A stretch of 64,000 nt of DNA from Intestinimonas sp. (GTDB taxonomy: Bacteria; Bacillota; Clostridia; Oscillospirales; Oscillospiraceae), in the NCBI GenBank assembly GCA_022653075.1, contig JALCSB010000008.1, forward strand, positions 48,754 to 112,753. Reading direction: 5' to 3'. Shown here one piece after another: positions 15,837-23,885 of this stretch. Position 1 is the first letter of the stretch. Every line of letters starts with the position of its first letter. Both the position numbers and the translations under genes were made by a program. The notes beneath the pieces were generated by a model. The model saw only the letters and a list, made by a program, of their open reading frames with translations, was not told the origin of the DNA and made no database searches.

Positions 15837-17039
15837 GTGCGAAGCGTGGGAATTTGCGGTATAGGGCACACAAAATTTGGTGAATACCCGGGCTCCTTTC
15901 TCACCATGTTGTGCCAAGCGGCGCTGGAGGCCATGGACGACGCGGGCACGTCGGGCGGACCGCACCATGTTATTGACCAGATTCTGGTCTCCACCATGGG
16001 CGCCGGTATCCTGAATCATCAAAGCGGGGTCGCCTCCGCAGTGGCGGATGCGCTGGCGCTATGCCCCGCCATGGCTGAAACGGTAGAAAATGGCCCTGCC
16101 TCCGGCGGCTCCGCCTTAAAGCTGGGCTACATGGCTATCGCCAGCGGCCTGTGCGATTGTGTCCTGGTGGTAGGCGGTGATCAGATGACCCGTGTCCCCG
16201 GGCCTGTGGCCACCGACTTTGTGGCCACCATGCTGCATCCTGAGGCCGAGTACCGACTCGGCCTCACGCTGCCCGCCTTCGTGGGAATGTTTACCCGGCT
16301 GCTCATGGATAAAAATGGAATTACGCCGCGTGATCTGGCCTTGTTGGCGGTGAAAAATCATGCCAACGCCATGCTCAACCCGCTGGCTCAACTTCATAAG
16401 CCGGTGGCTCTGTCCGACTTGATGGATAAAACGGAAACCCGGCGCCGGGACCGCATTATCGCGGACCCCCTGCGGCTGTACGATGCCTGTCCCATATCCG
16501 ACGGGGCCGCCGCCGCAGTGTTATGCGCCATGGACCGTACACAGGCGCTGGGGCTGCGCACACCGGTGCGTATCGCGGGCATCGCCTCCGCCACGGACAC
16601 CCATGTAGTGGCCAACCGCGCCGACCCCACCCGGCTGGACGCAGTACGCATCTCCGCACAGCACGCCTATCAGATGGCCGGGCTGCATCCCGCCGATGTG
16701 GATGTGGCGGAACTCCACGACGCTTTTCTGATCCTAGAGCTGGCGGAGAGTGAGGAAGCCGGTCTGTTCCCCCGTGGCACCTCCCATCTGGCCCTGCGTC
16801 GGGGAGAAACCGCCATTGGCGGTCGGCTGCCCATTAATCCCTCCGGTGGGCTGAAGGCCAAAGGACACCCTTTGGGCGCCACGGGCATCTCACAGGTGGT
16901 GGAGCTGGTCCATCAGCTCCGCGGCGAAGCAGGCGAACGTCAGGTTCCGGGCGCCCGGACGGGTCTGGCCATTAATTTCGGTGGATTCGGAAACAACGTC
17001 GTATCCACACTGGTGACGACCCGAAAGGAGGACGCATAG
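15837..17039 (+). CDS. Thiolase-superfamily protein lacking the catalytic cysteine (SCP-x/acetyl-CoA acetyltransferase type)
   Basis: 400-residue thiolase fold of the SCP2/archaeal acetyl-CoA acetyltransferase branch. The C-terminal half has the expected VAELHDAFL and GGLKAKGHPLGATGISQ motifs, the latter with the conserved His. The nucleophile motif, however, reads VENGPASGGSALK: aligned to V-N-N-N-C-S/A-T/S-G the Cys position is Pro87. It therefore should not form an acyl-enzyme in the usual way. The start is GTG. The next gene, one base downstream, encodes a DUF35 zinc-ribbon/OB protein, the normal partner of this thiolase branch. Actual reaction unknown; a structural or acyl-transfer-accessory role is possible. 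Confidence 0.88.
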   Translation: MRSVGICGIGHTKFGEYPGSFLTMLCQAALEAMDDAGTSGGPHHVIDQILVSTMGAGILNHQSGVASAVADALALCPAMAETVENGPASGGSALKLGYMAIASGLCDCVLVVGGDQMTRVPGPVATDFVATMLHPEAEYRLGLTLPAFVGMFTRLLMDKNGITPRDLALLAVKNHANAMLNPLAQLHKPVALSDLMDKTETRRRDRIIADPLRLYDACPISDGAAAAVLCAMDRTQALGLRTPVRIAGIASATDTHVVANRADPTRLDAVRISAQHAYQMAGLHPADVDVAELHDAFLILELAESEEAGLFPRGTSHLALRRGETAIGGRLPINPSGGLKAKGHPLGATGISQVVELVHQLRGEAGERQVPGARTGLAINFGGFGNNVVSTLVTTRKEDA

Positions 17040-17040
17040 C

Positions 17041-17397
17041 ATGGCGCTGTTTGCTTATCGTTGCCGGAACTGCGGTCTTTTCACCTTTCCCCTACCCTGC
17101 CTGTGCCGCAGCTGCGGTGGGCGGGAATTTGAGGCCGTCCCGCTGAGCAGTCGCTGCCGCCTGATCACATGGACGAGACTGTTCGCACTGCCCAGCGGAT
17201 ATAAGAAGCCATGGCGCAGCTTTGGGATTGCAGAATTTGAAAACGGCCTGCGTGTAACCGGTGTACTGGACTGCAAAAACCCCATGGTTGGCATGGAACT
17301 GCATGCCGTGCGCGGCATCGTACGGACCCATCCGGATGCGCGGTCGGAAACCGGCTTCATTTTTCAGGCAGAAAATGGTCCTGGATTGCTTCCTTAA
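17041..17397 (+). CDS. DUF35 zinc-ribbon/OB-fold protein, partner of the thiolase homologue
   Basis: 118-residue protein with an N-terminal four-cysteine zinc ribbon (YRCRNCGLF then CLCRSCGGREF) and a C-terminal OB-like domain (ITWTRLFALPSGYKKPWRSFGIAEFENGLRVTGVLD). This is the architecture of DUF35 proteins. In archaea such a protein bridges acetoacetyl-CoA thiolase and HMG-CoA synthase and passes the CoA intermediate; in steroid-degrading bacteria related domains sit on hydratases. Its gene begins one base after the thiolase stop. The combination suggests a two-protein complex; the substrate is not indicated. Confidence 0.85.
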   Translation: MALFAYRCRNCGLFTFPLPCLCRSCGGREFEAVPLSSRCRLITWTRLFALPSGYKKPWRSFGIAEFENGLRVTGVLDCKNPMVGMELHAVRGIVRTHPDARSETGFIFQAENGPGLLP

Positions 17398-17437
17398 ACC
17401 GTGCAGGGAACGAAAAAGTTCCCTGCACGGTTCTTTA
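17397..17437. terminator. Bidirectional terminator
   Basis: AACCGTGCAGGGAAC and GTTCCCTGCACGGTT are perfect 15-base arms around GAAAAA, followed by CTTTATA. It separates the DUF35 gene from the convergent pseudouridine synthase gene. Confidence 0.9.
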
Positions 17438-18319
17438 TATCCGCAGGTCCGGAGCTTTCGGAAACAGCCGCGCAAATTTTTCCGGCGCCGGAGCGGTAAA
17501 AGTCAGTTCCTTCCCGGTATATGGGTGTCGGAGAACAAGCCGGTTCGCGTGAAGACACAGCCGGCCCAGCGGATCGGTCACGGCACCGTACTTCCGGTCC
17601 CCCGCCACAGGGCAGCCCAGTTCTTTCATATGCACGCGGATCTGATTTTTTCGTCCGGTGCCCAGATGCAGCTCCACCAGTGCCCGGCCCCGGCTCTGGT
17701 CCAACACTCGGTAGTGGGTTATCGCTCGCTTTGCATGCGGCCCCGGCGCGCCGGAATAGACCAGATGGGTTGCCGTCTCCCGCAGGAAGGAACGGATGGT
17801 ACCCCTGCCCGCCTTTGGTCCTCCCTCCACCACGGCAAGATACTCTCGATCCAGAATGTTTTCCGCCCAGCGATCCTGAAAGGCCCGCTTCAGGTCCTCA
17901 TTTTTTGCGAAAAGCAACACACCGGAGGTATCGCGGTCAAGCCGGTGGACAATGAACACCCGCTTATGCTCCGACTGGAGATAGTCCATGGCCATGCGAT
18001 AGGCGGTTTTTTGTTTTTCCCGGTCGCTGGCAATGGTGAGCAGCCCCGCCGGTTTATCCACCACAAGCAATTCCTCATCCTCATAGAGGATGGGAAACGG
18101 GAGCGCCGCACCCATACCCATCAGCGTCACGCACTGACCGGGATGCAGCGGCTCGTCAAACCGCGTCACCGGCCGGCCGTCTACCCGCACGAAATTGCGG
18201 GCAAGCAGGGATTTTAGATTGTTTCTGGATTTTCCCCTGACCTCGCTCAGCAGAAAATTCAGCAGCTCCGCCTCCTCCGTTACCAGGTAGTCCGATTCCC
18301 GCGGCATCATCTTTTTCAT
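17435..18319 (-). CDS. RluA-family pseudouridine synthase
   Basis: Converts specific uridines in rRNA or tRNA to pseudouridine. The 294-residue product has an N-terminal S4-like region (ELLNFLLSEVRGKSRNNLKSLLARNFVRVDG) and the catalytic motif VHRLDRDTSGVLLFAK with the nucleophilic Asp, then REYLAVVEG, THYRVL and HLGTGRKNQIRVHM. The RluD/YlyB-type architecture does not define the target base. The ATG has GGGAG nine bases upstream. It is a single-gene minus-strand unit. Confidence 0.93.
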   Translation of the reverse strand: MKKMMPRESDYLVTEEAELLNFLLSEVRGKSRNNLKSLLARNFVRVDGRPVTRFDEPLHPGQCVTLMGMGAALPFPILYEDEELLVVDKPAGLLTIASDREKQKTAYRMAMDYLQSEHKRVFIVHRLDRDTSGVLLFAKNEDLKRAFQDRWAENILDREYLAVVEGGPKAGRGTIRSFLRETATHLVYSGAPGPHAKRAITHYRVLDQSRGRALVELHLGTGRKNQIRVHMKELGCPVAGDRKYGAVTDPLGRLCLHANRLVLRHPYTGKELTFTAPAPEKFARLFPKAPDLRI

Positions 18320-18444
18320 TTCCGTCTTCTCCCTTTAGTCATTATCTTTAATGCTGTTAAATATAATTGTAATAATAATATATAGTAGTTTTTTCGACAT
18401 CTTTTGGACAAATTTAATAAAATGTATAAAAATGTTACAAAAAT

Positions 18445-18475
18445 GATAAACTGTGACCTTTTTACACAGTTTATC
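18445..18475. repeat. 11-bp inverted repeat
   Basis: GATAAACTGTG and CACAGTTTATC are perfect arms around a T-rich centre. It could be an operator for the radical SAM gene, or a terminator on the minus strand, where it is followed by ATTTTTG and lies downstream of no obvious gene. Confidence 0.5.
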
Positions 18476-18532
18476 CTTTCTGTCCATTTCAAAATATTTT
18501 CCCATGCCCTATAATCTAAAGTGAAGTGGAAG

Positions 18533-18592
18533 ACAAGCAAGCTATTTCTGTTCAGGGCGCGGATCCTTTTCGTGTTCCGAAGCTTGCTTGCA
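18533..18592 (+). repeat. Leader hairpin upstream of the radical SAM gene
   Basis: CAAGCAAGCT and AGCTTGCTTG are perfect 10-base arms about 38 bases apart, ending some 30 bases before the start codon. If transcribed, this would form a long stem-loop in the 5' leader. Confidence 0.45.
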
Positions 18593-18620
18593 ACATCTCT
18601 GAAATCAAGGAGTGATCCGT

Positions 18621-20012
18621 ATGCAAATTCCAAACAGTCTCAAGAAGCTGGGTATTGAACAGGCCGTCAACTATCTGGAGAAAGATCCGGAAAAAAATTT
18701 GCCCAAGCTGATGGACTGGGTGGACTGGTTCTCCAAAGGCAACTTTCCAAGTCAGCGCGCAGCTTTCCGGGAAGCCATCGTAAATCCTGCGCACTGCTAT
18801 CATGACCTCGTTTATCATGTGGTGAAGGATATCGACCCGGGCGTATTGAAGTCCTTCTTCGTAAACTTCTTCCTCAACGCCAACCTGATCGGCTGGCCCA
18901 AGCAGGATGAATGCCGCGAGAAATATCATTGCAATGTTCCATGGACGATTCTGCTGGACCCCACCTCTGCCTGCAATCTGCACTGCACCGGTTGCTGGGC
19001 CGCTGAATATGGCAATAAGCTGAACCTGACCTATGACGAAATCGATGATATTATCCGTCAGGGTAAGGAAATGGGCATTTATATGTACATCTATACCGGC
19101 GGTGAACCGCTGGTGCGTAAGGCCGATATTATCCGGCTGTGTGAGAAGCATTCTGACTGCACGTTTCTCTCCTTTACCAACGCCACCTTGATCGATGAAG
19201 CATTTGCCGACGATATGTTGCGCGTGAAGAACTTTATTCCCGCCATTTCTCTGGAGGGCTTTGAGGAGGCCACGGATGCCCGCCGCGGCAAGGGTACCTA
19301 CCAGAAAGTCATCCAGGCCATGGAACTTCTGAAGCGCAAGAAGCTGCCCTATGGTATTTCCTGCTGTTATACCCGCCAGAATATGGACTCCATCACCTCC
19401 GAAGCCTATTACGATAAGATGATCGAGCTGGGTGCCCTGTTTGTCTGGTATTTCCACTATATGCCCATAGGAAACGACGCCGTACCCGAGCTTATGCCTA
19501 CGCCTGAACAGCGCGAATATATTTACCATAAGATCCGCCATTACCGCAGTACAAAGCCTCTGTTCGCCATGGATTTCCAGAACGACGCCGAGTATGTGGG
19601 CGGCTGTATCGCCGGCGGCCGCCGTTATCTGCACATCAATGCCAACGGCGATATTGATCCCTGCGTATTTATTCACTATTCCGATTCCAACATTCGAAAG
19701 AAAACACTGCTGGAAGCTCTGACCTCCCCCATGTTTATGGCATATCATGACGGCCAGCCTTTTAACAAAAATATGCTGAGGCCCTGCCCCATGTTGGAAA
19801 ACCCGGAGAAGATCTATGAGATGGTCCAAAAGACGGGCGCTCCCTCCACCGACCTACAGTCTCCTGAGAGTGTGGAACATCTGTGCAGTAAAACCGTACC
19901 CTATGCGGAAAACTGGACTCCTGTGGCCGACCGGCTATGGGAGGAACGGAAACATGAGCTTGATGAAAAAGCCGAAAAAGTTGGCGCTGCCAGTGGCAGT
20001 CAAACCAAATAA
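18621..20012 (+). CDS. Radical SAM/SPASM-type protein of unknown substrate
   Basis: 463-residue radical SAM enzyme. After an N-terminal helical domain (about residues 1-105) comes the cluster motif CNLHCTGC (C-x3-C-x2-C), then YTGGEPL (SAM-binding GGE), and a C-terminal cysteine-rich region (GGCIAGGRRYLHINANGDIDPCVF, RPCPML) resembling a SPASM auxiliary-cluster domain. Such proteins modify peptides, cofactors or enzymes. No precursor peptide gene is adjacent, so the substrate is unknown. The ATG at 18621 has AAGGAG eight bases upstream; an in-frame GTG three codons earlier is closer to it. It is followed by a strong terminator. Confidence 0.9.
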   Translation: MQIPNSLKKLGIEQAVNYLEKDPEKNLPKLMDWVDWFSKGNFPSQRAAFREAIVNPAHCYHDLVYHVVKDIDPGVLKSFFVNFFLNANLIGWPKQDECREKYHCNVPWTILLDPTSACNLHCTGCWAAEYGNKLNLTYDEIDDIIRQGKEMGIYMYIYTGGEPLVRKADIIRLCEKHSDCTFLSFTNATLIDEAFADDMLRVKNFIPAISLEGFEEATDARRGKGTYQKVIQAMELLKRKKLPYGISCCYTRQNMDSITSEAYYDKMIELGALFVWYFHYMPIGNDAVPELMPTPEQREYIYHKIRHYRSTKPLFAMDFQNDAEYVGGCIAGGRRYLHINANGDIDPCVFIHYSDSNIRKKTLLEALTSPMFMAYHDGQPFNKNMLRPCPMLENPEKIYEMVQKTGAPSTDLQSPESVEHLCSKTVPYAENWTPVADRLWEERKHELDEKAEKVGAASGSQTK

Positions 20013-20025
20013 AATCCCGCACGGA

Positions 20026-20076
20026 ATGAAAGGCCGGGGCGGCATCCCAGTTGGGACGCTGCCCCGGCCACTTTTC
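20026..20076. terminator. Strong bidirectional terminator
   Basis: GGCCGGGGCGGCATCCCA and TGGGACGCTGCCCCGGCC form an 18-base stem with a two-base loop, flanked by GAAA/TTTTC. It lies between the radical SAM gene and the convergent small-protein gene. Confidence 0.88.
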
Positions 20077-20266
20077 AGCCTTCGGACACCAAATCGCGGA
20101 CGTACTTGCGCATGGCTTCCTTGGAGGATACTGCGTGGGCACCCGCAATGATCTCACGCTTTCGTGCCCGGCTCTGGTTGGCAAAGTAGCGCATGGCATC
20201 CGGGTCCTGTGCCAAAGCCATCCCAAGGCCCAGAGGAATCTCCGGCCCATTAACATAATTCTGCAT
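20075..20266 (-). CDS. Small conserved protein, function unknown
   Basis: 63 residues beginning MQNYVNGPEIPLGLGMALAQ and continuing DPDAMRYFANQSRARKREIIAGAHAVSSKEAMRKYVRDL. Proteins of this size and pattern (N-terminal GPEIPxGLGMALAQ, then a helical half) recur in gut Clostridia without an assigned role. GGGGAGGG lies eight bases upstream of the ATG at 20266; the frame is open further up but overlaps htrA. The gene follows htrA by 52 bases and could be co-transcribed with it. Confidence 0.75.
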   Translation of the reverse strand: MQNYVNGPEIPLGLGMALAQDPDAMRYFANQSRARKREIIAGAHAVSSKEAMRKYVRDLVSEG

Positions 20267-20318
20267 ATTATGGCCCTCCCCATTCAGTTTGAACAGAGTA
20301 CGGCGGATTATGCGCTGT

Positions 20319-21587
20319 TCAGCCAGCATTCAGTGCATACTGCTCCACCAGCGTTACATCCACGGTAAACTCCTCACCGTTCCGCATGGCCTCGAAGGTG
20401 ATGGTATCCCCCACCTGAAGCGATTTCTTTATGTCCAGCAGGTCCTGCACGCGGTCCAGTGTCTCTCCATTCGCGGACAGCAGAATGTCGCCCTCCCTCA
20501 ATCCGGCGGGCCGTGCGTTGGAAGCCGCCTGGATATTTCTCAGCCACAGGCCATGCTTCACACCTGCTATTTCCTTCTCCTCCGTGGTCATAGCCTGCAC
20601 TGTAATGCCCAGCGCAGGCCGGCCGGTAACATGGCCGCAGGCAATAAGGTCATCCACAATCGGTTTTACCGTGGCAGTGGGAATCGCAAAGCCCAGACCC
20701 TCAATGGTAGAGTCCTGCGCCATAATTTTCATGTTGGTAATACCGATGACCTGTCCCCACTGGTTAATCAGCGCACCGCCGGAATTGCCCGTGTTCAGGG
20801 CGGCGGTGGTCTGCATCAGCGTCATGGACCAGTCACCCACGGTAATATCCCGGTTAATGGCGGAAATAATTCCGTCTGTCATGGTGCCGCGCAGTTCATC
20901 CCCCAGTGGATTTCCAATGGCCACCACGGTGTCACCCACGGTCGTCAGGGCAGAGTCGCCAAATAACGCCGGCGTCAGGTCTTGTACCTCTACTTTGAGG
21001 ACGGCCAAATCGCTTTCCTCATCCATCCCTACCAGTTTTGCCTCCAGCGAGCGGTTATCCGAGGTGGCAATCTGCACACGAAAGGCGTTTTCAATCACGT
21101 GGGCATTGGTGATCACATAACCATTGGCGGTCATCACCACGCCGGTGCCTTGGCTGACGCTCTCCGATGCCATGGAGGTAATACAGACAATGGATGGCAT
21201 GACCCTCTGATAGATCTCCTGAAAGGAAAGGTTTCCCCCCTGCGGCGCCGCCAGAGTCAGTATGGTCCCATCCCCGGTGGGGGCCTGTTCCAGCGTGACT
21301 ACCCCCCGGGCTGCCCCGCTCCGGTGATCGGTTGACGCGGATGGCCCCCCGGGCGCCGTATCACTGAAAAAAACGATCGCCGCCGTGCCGCCTAAGATCA
21401 GAACCAGGAAAATCAAAAACAGCACCGCACCGCGTTCAGAGGGGCTGTGTTTTTTCTTCCGCGGTATCGTATAGGCGGAAACGCGGCATCGCCCGGTAGG
21501 CGGCTGTCCAGACGGCTCCGGATTGGAAGGCGGGGATGGAAGTTCCTCATTCCACGCGGGCATATCATCATAAAAATAGGACAACAT
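20319..21587 (-). CDS. htrA: HtrA/DegP-like membrane-anchored serine protease with PDZ domain
   Basis: Quality-control protease acting outside the membrane. The 422-residue product has a Pro-rich cytoplasmic segment, one membrane helix (about 54-74), an S1C trypsin-like domain with catalytic His163 (VITNAHVIE), Asp193 (ESDLAVLKV) and Ser269 (NTGNSGGAL), and a C-terminal PDZ domain (LREGDILLSANGETLDRVQDL). The ATG has AAGGAG upstream. It lies 35 bases downstream of the sensor kinase gene, so the two-component system may control it, as CssRS-type systems control htrA in Bacillus. Confidence 0.94.
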   Translation of the reverse strand: MLSYFYDDMPAWNEELPSPPSNPEPSGQPPTGRCRVSAYTIPRKKKHSPSERGAVLFLIFLVLILGGTAAIVFFSDTAPGGPSASTDHRSGAARGVVTLEQAPTGDGTILTLAAPQGGNLSFQEIYQRVMPSIVCITSMASESVSQGTGVVMTANGYVITNAHVIENAFRVQIATSDNRSLEAKLVGMDEESDLAVLKVEVQDLTPALFGDSALTTVGDTVVAIGNPLGDELRGTMTDGIISAINRDITVGDWSMTLMQTTAALNTGNSGGALINQWGQVIGITNMKIMAQDSTIEGLGFAIPTATVKPIVDDLIACGHVTGRPALGITVQAMTTEEKEIAGVKHGLWLRNIQAASNARPAGLREGDILLSANGETLDRVQDLLDIKKSLQVGDTITFEAMRNGEEFTVDVTLVEQYALNAG

Positions 21588-21622
21588 GACTTCTCCTTAT
21601 TCTGAGGATAATCGGGAATTCC

Positions 21623-23056
21623 CTATGCCAGCGTCAGTGTAAAGGTAAATTCCGTTACCCCGTTCTCACTGATCACCGTAATGTTTTCCTTATGATTATT
21701 GAGAATTGTTTTCACAATATACAGACCCAGACCTACGCCGTCCCGGTCCTCGCTGCGGGAGCGGTCGGTTTTGTGGAACCGGTCAAAGAGCAAAGGCAGT
21801 TCCTCGGGAGGAATCGTCTCGCCCTCATTGCGGACGGAAATAACCGCCTTACCACCCCGGGTGGAGATGGCAACCCCCAGTACGCCCCTCTCGTTGGAAA
21901 ACTTAATGGCATTATCCAGCAGGTTATAGCAGACCTGGGTAATGGCATCCGGGTCGCCCCAGACCTGCACAGGACCTTCTGGCAGGTCCGTATCCACATC
22001 GAGATGCCGGTCGTTCACCTTATTCTCCAGACTCACCAGTACACGCAGCATGACCTCACTGATATCAAACTGCTCCTGCGGCGTCACATGCTCTGTGGAC
22101 TGGAGCCTGGATAAGTCCAACATCCGCCGCACCAGCCGGGAAAGCCTGCGCGTTTCGGAGGAAATGACCTTCAGGTACTCCCGCTGCCGCTCCGGCGGAA
22201 TGGTGCCGTCCAAAATCCCGTCGGCAAAGCCGGCAATGGTAGTCATGGGCGTTTTCAGTTCATGGGAAATATTAGCTACAAACTCGCTGCGCCGGGCCTC
22301 CGACTGGGAAAGCGTTTCTGCCATAACATTGAACGCATCGGCCAGCTCCCCCAACTCGTCACACCGTCCATGCTCACAGGTTACGCGGGTATCAAACTCC
22401 CCGTGTCCAAATTTCCGGACCGCCTCTGCCATGTCCTTGAGCGGCCTGGTCTGGCGGAGAGAGGTCACAGAGCTGGTGATAAAGGCGATCAGCAGCACTA
22501 CCACAGCCGTAAAGAAAAAGATGGTGGCAAATGCGCGCCACATGCCTGTAATGCTGGAGGTGTCCTCCGTAACAAACACCATTCCGGCGGTGGCGACGCC
22601 GCCCCAAGTCTTAAGGGAAATGGGCGCGCCGGAGACATAGCGCTTTTCCTGATACAGCCCGCCCAAATCACTCATGGCTGAGTAGGAGCCGGAGGCCAGC
22701 ACCTTCTGCGTTACGCCTCTGGGCAGGTATGCGCCCTCCCACAGGGAGGATTCGGCGCCGGTGGAGTCAAAAATTACCTGTCCGTCTGTGTTGCAGAGAA
22801 TAATGTGAGACTCTGTCACCATAGCCACCGAACTAACATAGGTCTGAAAATACTGATCCTGTACCGAAGTGCCTCCAGATAAAATCTGGCTGGTAAAGCT
22901 TGCCATGTATTGGACGTTCCGGTCCATGGCATCCTGCTTTTCCTGCACGGTATAGCGATAGGACAGTGTGATAAACGCGGCACCCAGTAGCAGGAAAGAC
23001 AGAAGGATCACCGCCGCCATCATGATAAACTGGCGCTTATACAGGCTTTTCGTAAT
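21623..23056 (-). CDS. Sensor histidine kinase with extracellular sensor and HAMP domain
   Basis: Membrane kinase of about 477 residues: first helix near residues 10-30, an extracellular sensor region (YQEKRYVSGAPIS), second helix (FATIFFFTAVVVLLIAFI), HAMP, a HisKA H-box (SHELKTPMTTIAGFADG), an N-box (NLLDNAIKFSN) and G-boxes (DRDGVGLGLYIVK). Start choice: GGGGAGG (23069-23063) is six bases from ATT at 23056, and from there the protein begins (M)TKSLYKRQF, which looks natural. The canonical alternatives, GTG 23071 and TTG 23077, lack an upstream site. I infer a rare ATT start. It partners the response regulator just upstream. Confidence 0.92.
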   Translation of the reverse strand: MTKSLYKRQFIMMAAVILLSFLLLGAAFITLSYRYTVQEKQDAMDRNVQYMASFTSQILSGGTSVQDQYFQTYVSSVAMVTESHIILCNTDGQVIFDSTGAESSLWEGAYLPRGVTQKVLASGSYSAMSDLGGLYQEKRYVSGAPISLKTWGGVATAGMVFVTEDTSSITGMWRAFATIFFFTAVVVLLIAFITSSVTSLRQTRPLKDMAEAVRKFGHGEFDTRVTCEHGRCDELGELADAFNVMAETLSQSEARRSEFVANISHELKTPMTTIAGFADGILDGTIPPERQREYLKVISSETRRLSRLVRRMLDLSRLQSTEHVTPQEQFDISEVMLRVLVSLENKVNDRHLDVDTDLPEGPVQVWGDPDAITQVCYNLLDNAIKFSNERGVLGVAISTRGGKAVISVRNEGETIPPEELPLLFDRFHKTDRSRSEDRDGVGLGLYIVKTILNNHKENITVISENGVTEFTFTLTLA

Positions 23057-23073
23057 GACGTGCCTCCCCACCG

Positions 23074-23772
23074 TCAAGCGGTGGCACCGCTTGCGACCTC
23101 AAATTTATAGCCCACGCCCCAGACCGTCTTGAGCGACCACTGGTCACAAACACCCTCCAGCTTTTCACGCAGGCGTTTGATATGCACATCCACCGTGCGG
23201 GAATCTCCAAAATAGTCGAACCCCCACACCTCATCCAGCAGTTGATTGCGGGTAAACACACGGTTGGGCGCAGAGGCGAGATGATACAGCAGTTCCAACT
23301 CCTTGGGTGGCGTGTCAACCCGCTTCCCATCTACCAGCAGCTCATAAGAGTCCAAATTAATGACCAGCTTGGGAAAGGTCAGCTTCTTCTCCTCGCCATC
23401 CTGCTCCCCGCCATAACGGCGGAGTACTGCGTGGATACGGGCCAAAACCTCTTTCATCTCAAAGGGTTTTACAATATAATCGTCCGCTCCCATCTCCAGG
23501 CCGCTCACTTTGTCCACCGTCTCACCTTTGGCGGTAAGCATAATGACGGGGGTTTTATCATTCTCCCGGATCTTTTTCAGTACCGACCAGCCATCCATAA
23601 CCGGCAGCATAATATCCAGCAGGACAAGATCAGGGCGGAAAGCCCGGAACAGTTCCACGCCTTTCCCTCCGTCCGGCGCCACCTGTGTCTCGAAGCCCTC
23701 TTTTTCCAGGTAGAGATGCAGCAGCTCTGCAATATTACCGTCGTCTTCCACAATCAGCACTTTCTGTGCCAT
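23074..23772 (-). CDS. OmpR/PhoB-family response regulator
   Basis: 232-residue transcription factor. The receiver domain has the acidic pair EDD (residues 9-11), phospho-acceptor Asp53 (LLDIMLPVMDG) and Lys in IVKPFE; the C-terminal winged helix has the usual DTPPKELELLYHLASAPNRVFTRNQLLDEVWG and RTVDVHIKRLREKL. I chose the ATG at 23772 because the protein then starts MAQKVLIVEDDG; the longer frame adds residues unlike the family. Its stop lies 17 bases before the kinase ATT start. Confidence 0.95.
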   Translation of the reverse strand: MAQKVLIVEDDGNIAELLHLYLEKEGFETQVAPDGGKGVELFRAFRPDLVLLDIMLPVMDGWSVLKKIRENDKTPVIMLTAKGETVDKVSGLEMGADDYIVKPFEMKEVLARIHAVLRRYGGEQDGEEKKLTFPKLVINLDSYELLVDGKRVDTPPKELELLYHLASAPNRVFTRNQLLDEVWGFDYFGDSRTVDVHIKRLREKLEGVCDQWSLKTVWGVGYKFEVASGATA

Positions 23773-23885
23773 AAAACCGCCCGCCTTTCCTGTCGTGTCA
23801 TGCCCGCCGCAGTTCGGCATTATTCATCTTATTTATATCTTACCGCCATCCAGCGGTATACTCCGCCTTTGAAAAAGATGTTCCA

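Larger units (their letters stand above)
18320..18620. other. AT-rich leader region of the radical SAM gene
   Basis: About 300 bases without a gene. Two inverted repeats are listed separately. The low GC content contrasts with both neighbours. No known riboswitch class was recognised. Confidence 0.5.

Noticed and set aside
18552..19829. Long open frame (425 codons) on the minus strand
   Set aside because: Fully antisense to the radical SAM gene, whose motifs are intact; no ribosome site and His/Gly/Val-rich composition typical of mirrored codons.
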